Source: SIG710 sp045648605 (GTDB lineage: Bacteria > Bacillota > Clostridia > Oscillospirales > CAG-272). Taken from it: DNA of 9,468 nucleotides. Made by a program: the position numbers and the translations under genes. This document shows positions 5,752-9,468 of the stretch, piece after piece (the stretch's first letter is position 1; each line of letters starts with the position of its first letter). The notes beneath the pieces were generated by a model that saw only the letters and a program-made list of their open reading frames with translations, ran no database searches and was not told the origin of the DNA. The stretch spans positions 1 to 9,468 of the forward strand of contig JAZROG010000066.1 in NCBI GenBank assembly GCA_045648605.1, written 5' to 3'.

Positions 5752-7165
5752 TGTTTTTCTCCTGTTATGTCATAGGCACTCTCGCCCGCAAGATCCTGCA
5801 TAAGAACGGCAGAAGCATCGCAATATTCTGTCTCAAGAGCAAGAGATTTATATTCTCCGAAAATGCCTACGGTATCCGCATCTCCGATGGCGGCACTGAC
5901 ATCGCATTTCGGGATAAAATAATCTCTATCCATAGTTCTGCCAAGGGTGCTATGGCAAAAACGCCGCTTGGATTTTTCGATGCCACAGCATATGGAATAT
6001 TGCCATTTTCATCGTTCTCCACAATGGGTAATGGGCATCCTCTTGAAATTGCAGCGGGGGCAGTCTTTGTAAGAAGTCCATCCTCGGAAATGTGTCTGAA
6101 AATCACACCCATGACCCTTAGCCACCAGCCCTCGATCTCCTCTTCGCGATTTACAAACTGCTATGTATCATCAAGCTTTTTTTCACTTATTTTTGTGTTT
6201 TCACTCGAAACGGGGAATGCAGGCGCTATTCGATGGAAGCGCGCTGCGCGGATGACCTCATATTGCTTTGATTTTATATTTCTGTGAAATTCGGGGAACG
6301 AGGGATCAGCTTTTCCGTTTGGCAGTGCGCCAAGATAAGGATGACGCATGATTCCCATGGCAAATCCGCTTGCCGCAGCAATATAAGCCTCGTCCTCGCA
6401 GTCAATAAGTCCAAATCCTTCCTTTTGAGGCGCAGGAACATCGGAGTAGAGCGCGAGCTTTTCCATGGTCATTGGAATCGACATGATCGCAGGCACGTCA
6501 TATGTTCTGAAAACGTGGGAAAAAGGAATAACATCCCGCCTGAATGAATGCTCGATTATAAGATCGGGAGCATATTCTTCCGCAAGAGACGTAAGCATTT
6601 TGCGGAACTCAATGTCATTATCCTTCTTGCCCCAGTCCACCTTCCAATATGCAAATCCGGACTCATCTGCCTCAATTAGTCTTTTTTTCCAATACTCCTC
6701 GGGACTTTCATCGCAAAATGCGCTTTCCTGTGCGCAGACCCAGCCTCCAAGTCCCTTCCAGCCAAGCTCTTTTATTTTCTTTACAAGTGACGCAAGAGCC
6801 TCCGTGTTGGTCTTTCCGGCAGTAAAGGACGGGAATTTTTCATCTTTCAGAATGAGGCTTCCGTAATAGTCCTCATTTCCGTCAAGCGGCACATCCCAGC
6901 TATCGTCCATAACGATAAACAGATCACCTCTGACCTGTTCGTGAAAATATGCCCATCCATATGGCTTTTCTCGCTCAAAAAGTGATTTTTCGCATATGGT
7001 CTTTCTCTGCATTGGCGGTCTGCCGTCGCTTGTTGCATATAGCTGTGTCTGCCATGTGCAGTAATAATCGGAGCTTTTATTCGGTATGTTCGGCACAATA
7101 TTTATATCTATCTTTTTAATTTTTTGTCTCCTTTCTTTAATAAATCTCTTCATAACGTTTTTCAT
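5748..7165 (-). pseudogene. Clan-D (alpha-galactosidase-like, GH27/GH36-type) glycoside hydrolase, disrupted
   Basis: The first 334 codons show a TIM barrel: VMDDSWD (D87, D88, substrate-pocket type), GGWVCAQES, YWKVDWG with probable nucleophile D177, LIIEHS, and FRTYDVP with D223 as possible acid/base. This resembles GH27/GH36 alpha-galactosidases acting on galactosides or related glycans; no signal peptide is seen. A TAG at 6161-6163 stops it, yet the same frame continues with QFVNREEEIEGWWLRVMG and RGCPLPIVENDENGNIPYAV, a likely C-terminal beta domain. Near 5945-5950 the frame must then shift by one base (a lost C in the CCC would fit) to continue as LGRTMDRDYFIPKCDV to the TGA at 5748. 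Repaired length would be about 457-472 residues. The first codons read through a strong ribosome binding site, suggesting the original start at 7120 is now ATT. Promoter and operator candidates lie upstream. Exact family and substrate are uncertain. Confidence 0.8.
7118..7134 (-). promoter_or_regulatory. Strong ribosome binding site facing an ATT codon, probable lost start
   Basis: On the minus strand AAAGGAGA (complement of 7127-7134) precedes ATT at 7120-7118, with 7 bases between AGGAG and the codon, the same spacing as in the next gene. The codons that follow (ATT AAA AAG ATA GAT ATA) would read MKKIDINIV if ATT were ATG. The upstream ATG at 7165 has a weaker AAAGGA site, and its frame translates the Shine-Dalgarno as KERRQ, typical of a false extension. 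Confidence 0.55.
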
Positions 7166-7198
7166 ATAAAAATTCCTTTCCGAGAGCTATATACATGA

Positions 7199-7227
7199 AT
7201 TATATCACATTCAAAGCCGCCTTTGAA
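7199..7227 (-). promoter_or_regulatory. Promoter of the glycosidase/secreted-protein operon
   Basis: A perfect TATAAT (complement of 7199-7204) carries an extended -10 TG one base upstream and pairs with TTCAAA (complement of 7222-7227) after 17 bases. It reads into the disrupted glycosidase gene. Confidence 0.75.
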
Positions 7228-7228
7228 T
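7209..7228. promoter_or_regulatory. Perfect palindrome over the -35 box, candidate operator
   Basis: ATTCAAAGCCGCCTTTGAAT has perfect 8-bp arms around CCGC. It covers the -35 box and most of the spacer of the operon promoter, the classic place for a repressor such as a LacI/GalR-type or similar dimeric regulator. No T tract follows on either side that would make it a terminator. The cognate regulator is not identified. Confidence 0.65.
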
Positions 7229-7245
7229 ACACTTTTTGTAATAAA

Positions 7246-7303
7246 ATATAAAAAAATTCACTCTTTCCCAAGCAAAACTGCTTCCACATGGGAAAGAGTG
7301 AAT
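7246..7303 (-). terminator. Rho-independent terminator of pepF
   Basis: A 15-bp perfect stem (ATTCACTCTTTCCCA with TGGGAAAGAGTGAAT, 7256-7270 and 7289-7303) has an 18-base loop that holds a small AAGC/GCTT pairing. On the minus strand it is followed by a run of six T and more T-rich sequence, 10 bases after the pepF stop codon. Confidence 0.92.
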
Positions 7304-7312
7304 ATTTTATTT

Positions 7313-9118
7313 TTATTTCTGCTTGTTATAAAGCTCCTTGAACATTTTGACGGTCTCTGCAAAGTCTGCAATAGCGTCCTCGATGACCTCGGGCTTTGTG
7401 AGGTCTATTCCCGCAACCTTAAGGCTCTCAAGAGGACTGATCCTGCCTCCGCAGCCAAGGAATTTCAGATAGCTTCCGATATAAGCCTCGCCCTCATTCT
7501 CGATTCTGCGAACGATGGAGGAAGCGGCGGAAATGCAGGTCGCATACTTATAAACATAGAACCAGCGGTAGAAATGAGGTATTCTCATCCACTCAAGGGC
7601 GATCTCCTTATCGGCAACAACGTGATTTCCGAAATACTTCTTGATAAGAGCATAGTATTTGTCGCAAAGAAGCTCCTTTGTGAGTGTTGCGCCGCTCTCG
7701 CAAAGCTCGTGCATGGTCTTTTCAAATTCCGCAAACATTGTCTGGCGGTAAAGCGTGCCCTTATATGTCTCCATAATCTGATTGAGGATGGAGAGCTTTT
7801 CATCGTCGCTGTTCGATTCGCGGAGCTTTCTGTGTGCAAAGAGAAGCTCGTTTACGGTTGAAGCAACCTCGGCAACAAAGATCGTATAAGAGGATTCCTG
7901 GGGAGTATTATCCTTCTTTGAATACCAGGAGTGCATCGAGTGACCCGCTTCGTGAGCAAATGTTGAAACATCGTCAAGCTTACCTGTATAGTTCAGGAGC
8001 ATATAAGGCGCTGTGTCATAGCAGCCTGAGCTGTATGCGCCGCCTCTCTTGCCCTTGCTTGGGTAAACATCCACCCATCTCTGCTCCTTTATACCCTTTT
8101 CGAGTGTATCGTGGTATTCCGAGCCGAATATCTCAACGGTCTTAAGAACCTCATCGGTTGCCTCCTCAAAGCTGTATTCCTTTGTGCAGGAGGAGATAAG
8201 GGGTGTATAAACATCATACATATGAAGCTTGGGGAGTCCGAGAACCTCGCGCTTAACATCATAGTATTCAAAGAGTGGCTCAAGTCCCTTTGAAACAGAA
8301 TTTATAAGGTTGTTATAAATTTCGGGAGTAACCTCGTCATTAAATACGGATGCGGTAAGGCTGTCGCTGAACTTGCGAACCTTTGAAACCGTTGTGCGCT
8401 CGCGGACATAGGCATTTATAAGCGCGGAAAGAGTATTTCCGTATTTGTCATAAGTCTCATAGAGCTTCTTGAATGCCGCGCGGCGGACATTTCTGTCCTC
8501 GCTCATAAGGCGGAGAACATATGTGGATTCGGTAAGCTCAACAAGCTTCTTTTCCTCGTCTCTTATCTTGCCGAAGGTCATGTCCGCATTTGCAAAAATA
8601 GTGCGGATATTCGAATGAGAGCCCATTCCCATCTGAAGGTCTGCTAGGAGCTTTTCATTCTCATCGGAAAGTGTATGAGGACGGTATCTCTGCTCAACCT
8701 CGATAGTCCTGCGGTATTCCTCAAGCCTCGGAAATTCCTTAAACCACTTTTCGGTGGTCTTCTCATCAAGACGAAGAAGCGAGGGAGAAACGAAGAAGGA
8801 AGCAGATCCTGCTTCACAAGCAAGATTCTGCATTTTGCCCATAAGAGCAAGATAGAAATTGTCGGAAAGATCAAGATCGGAGCTGAGATGCGCATAGATA
8901 AAGAGCTTTTCAATGAGCCTTTCAAGCTTTGTCTTGTCTGCGAGCATATTATAAAGTCCCTCTGCGCTCTTTGTCATGGTATCCGCGTGCTTCGGGAACT
9001 CCTTAACAAGAACTGATGCCTTCTCAAAATCAGCATCAAAAGCCGCCATGTCGGGATATATTGCCGTGAGATCCCATTTGTATTTTTCGGGAATATCTTT
9101 TCTCTGGTCTGTCATCAT
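7313..9118 (-). CDS. pepF: Oligoendopeptidase F (M3 family zinc metallopeptidase)
   Basis: The 601-residue length is typical of PepF. It is a cytoplasmic zinc endopeptidase that cuts short peptides, serving in peptide turnover and nutrition. The active site is FAHEAGHSMHSWYS with zinc ligands H389 and H393 and catalytic E390; the third zinc ligand is E417 in IFVAEVASTVNE, 27 residues on as usual for M3B. The N-terminal PepF helical domain starts with IPEKYKWDLTAIYPDMAAF, the usual opening of the family. GGAYSSGCYDTAPYMLLNYTG (358-378) is the conserved substrate-binding region. Two ATGs (9118 and 9115) stand side by side with AGGT five or eight bases upstream; either may be used. It has its own consensus promoter and terminator, so it is a monocistronic housekeeping-type gene without sign of transfer. 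Confidence 0.97.
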   Translation of the reverse strand: MMTDQRKDIPEKYKWDLTAIYPDMAAFDADFEKASVLVKEFPKHADTMTKSAEGLYNMLADKTKLERLIEKLFIYAHLSSDLDLSDNFYLALMGKMQNLACEAGSASFFVSPSLLRLDEKTTEKWFKEFPRLEEYRRTIEVEQRYRPHTLSDENEKLLADLQMGMGSHSNIRTIFANADMTFGKIRDEEKKLVELTESTYVLRLMSEDRNVRRAAFKKLYETYDKYGNTLSALINAYVRERTTVSKVRKFSDSLTASVFNDEVTPEIYNNLINSVSKGLEPLFEYYDVKREVLGLPKLHMYDVYTPLISSCTKEYSFEEATDEVLKTVEIFGSEYHDTLEKGIKEQRWVDVYPSKGKRGGAYSSGCYDTAPYMLLNYTGKLDDVSTFAHEAGHSMHSWYSKKDNTPQESSYTIFVAEVASTVNELLFAHRKLRESNSDDEKLSILNQIMETYKGTLYRQTMFAEFEKTMHELCESGATLTKELLCDKYYALIKKYFGNHVVADKEIALEWMRIPHFYRWFYVYKYATCISAASSIVRRIENEGEAYIGSYLKFLGCGGRISPLESLKVAGIDLTKPEVIEDAIADFAETVKMFKELYNKQK

Positions 9119-9154
9119 TTTTACCTGCCTTTGCGGTTTTTTATTATATATTAT

Positions 9155-9183
9155 ATTATAAATGATATTTTCTCTTTTGTCAA
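9155..9183 (-). promoter_or_regulatory. Consensus promoter of pepF
   Basis: A perfect TTGACA (complement of 9178-9183), exactly 17 bases, and a perfect TATAAT (complement of 9155-9160) point to pepF, whose start codon is about 37 bases downstream of the -10 box. It is the strongest promoter match in the window. Confidence 0.92.
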
Positions 9184-9286
9184 TGGATAGTTTTTCCCTT
9201 TACATTGATTTTTGCACTTTTATAAGCATATTGTGATGATCAAAAATCATTTTGCAAAAAACAAATATAAACTTCAAATCCCCATT

Positions 9287-9327
9287 AAAAAAATGCGGTC
9301 CAATCAAATTTTTTGATTGGACCGCAT
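9287..9327 (-). terminator. Rho-independent terminator for a minus-strand transcript from beyond the window
   Basis: A 16-bp perfect stem (9293-9308 with 9312-9327, outer part ATGCGGTCC/GGACCGCAT) with a 3-base loop is followed on the minus strand by seven T (complement of 9287-9293). No minus-strand gene precedes it inside the window, so it must serve a gene or RNA to the right of 9468. Confidence 0.8.
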
Positions 9328-9356
9328 CAGCGTGTCGAGAAAGTCTCGACACGCTG
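9328..9356. repeat. Perfect 13-bp inverted repeat directly beside the terminator
   Basis: CAGCGTGTCGAGA and TCTCGACACGCTG pair perfectly around an AAG loop. The hairpin begins at the base next to the preceding terminator stem and has no T tract on either side, so it is not itself a terminator. Confidence 0.85.
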
Positions 9357-9381
9357 GCAGACTTCGAAAAAGGTAGGAATA

Positions 9382-9439
9382 TTTTTCGTTCTTACATTCG
9401 TCGGCGTACTCGGTACGACAGAGTGTAAGAACGGAAAAA
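9382..9439. repeat. Long imperfect hairpin with nested inner stem
   Basis: TTTTTCGTTCTTACA (9382-9396) pairs with TGTAAGAACG-G-AAAAA (9424-9439), 15 bp with one bulged G. Inside, CGTAC and GTACG (9405-9409, 9413-9417) form a second stem with a TCG loop. This gives a stacked or branched fold in RNA or a cruciform in DNA. Confidence 0.8.
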
Positions 9440-9468
9440 GCAAGTAAGCACAAGGCTTTCACGAGAAT

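Larger units (their letters stand above)
9184..9468. other. Intergenic region without a supported gene, rich in hairpins
   Basis: From 9184 to 9286 the DNA is AT-rich and I see no gene, only a short palindrome ATGATCAAAAATCAT-like stretch near 9236-9250. From 9287 to 9440 three strong hairpins follow one another with almost no gap between the first two. The minus strand is open for 54 codons from the window edge to a TGA at 9304-9306 (SVLTLCRTEYADECKN within it), but this frame runs through all three hairpins and ends inside a terminator stem, so I do not call it a gene. The block could be an intergenic repeat element or the end of a structured RNA. Confidence 0.6.

Noticed and set aside
6161..6163. 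TAG read as pyrrolysine or by a reassigned code
   Set aside because: The same gene also has a frameshift and a doubtful start, so decay explains more; other genes in the window do not show internal TAG.
5688..6287. 199-codon plus-strand open frame across the broken glycosidase region
   Set aside because: The minus strand here shows glycosidase-like sequence, a coupled ATGA junction and a signal peptide; the plus frame has no recognisable domain.
7209..7228. Palindrome as a terminator
   Set aside because: No T tract follows directly on either strand and it overlaps a promoter, which fits an operator better.
7223..7861. 212-codon plus-strand open frame
   Set aside because: It runs opposite pepF and through its terminator; it is a shadow frame.

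Overview
The window looks like chromosomal DNA of a gut-type Clostridia/Bacillota bacterium (perhaps Oscillospirales or a relative). The evidence is strong AGGAGG-type ribosome binding sites, several near-consensus TTGACA-N17-TATAAT promoters, AT-rich intergenic gaps with compact Rho-independent terminators, and a gene set (Gfo/Idh/MocA oxidoreductase, xylose-isomerase-like TIM barrels, DUF3737, AraC regulator, PepF) typical of that group. The genus cannot be fixed from sequence alone. No phage, transposase, CRISPR array, tRNA or rRNA was seen.

Layout. (1) 1-1517, plus strand: the end of a sugar phosphate isomerase/epimerase and a complete Gfo/Idh/MocA oxidoreductase, closed by a terminator. 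Their codon use is strongly biased, as in highly expressed genes, so this is probably a main sugar or polyol catabolic operon. (2) 1561-1797, minus: a small membrane protein. (3) 1892-3645, plus: a two-gene operon of a DUF3737 beta-helix protein and an AraC-family regulator, with its own promoter and a possible operator, ending in a bidirectional terminator. (4) 3653-4660, minus: a second, intact isomerase/epimerase with its own promoter; a terminator-like hairpin lies at the predicted 5' end of its mRNA. (5) 4694-7227, minus: an operon of a clan-D (alpha-galactosidase-like) glycoside hydrolase and a secreted protein of unknown function. Both are broken, by an in-frame TAG, a one-base frameshift, a frameshift in the A tract after the second start codon, and probably a lost ATG. 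Its promoter and a perfect palindromic operator candidate are still intact. (6) 7256-9183, minus: oligoendopeptidase F with a consensus promoter and a terminator. (7) 9184-9468: no supported gene, but a terminator for a minus-strand gene beyond the window and a run of strong hairpins that looks like an intergenic repeat or a structured RNA.

The genes share a carbohydrate theme: two TIM-barrel isomerases, a sugar dehydrogenase, a glycosidase and an AraC regulator. The most informative region is the decaying glycosidase/secreted-protein operon. I see no clear sign of a wholly new system; the strongest leads are that operon, the regulatory palindromes and repeats, and the hairpin cluster at the right edge.
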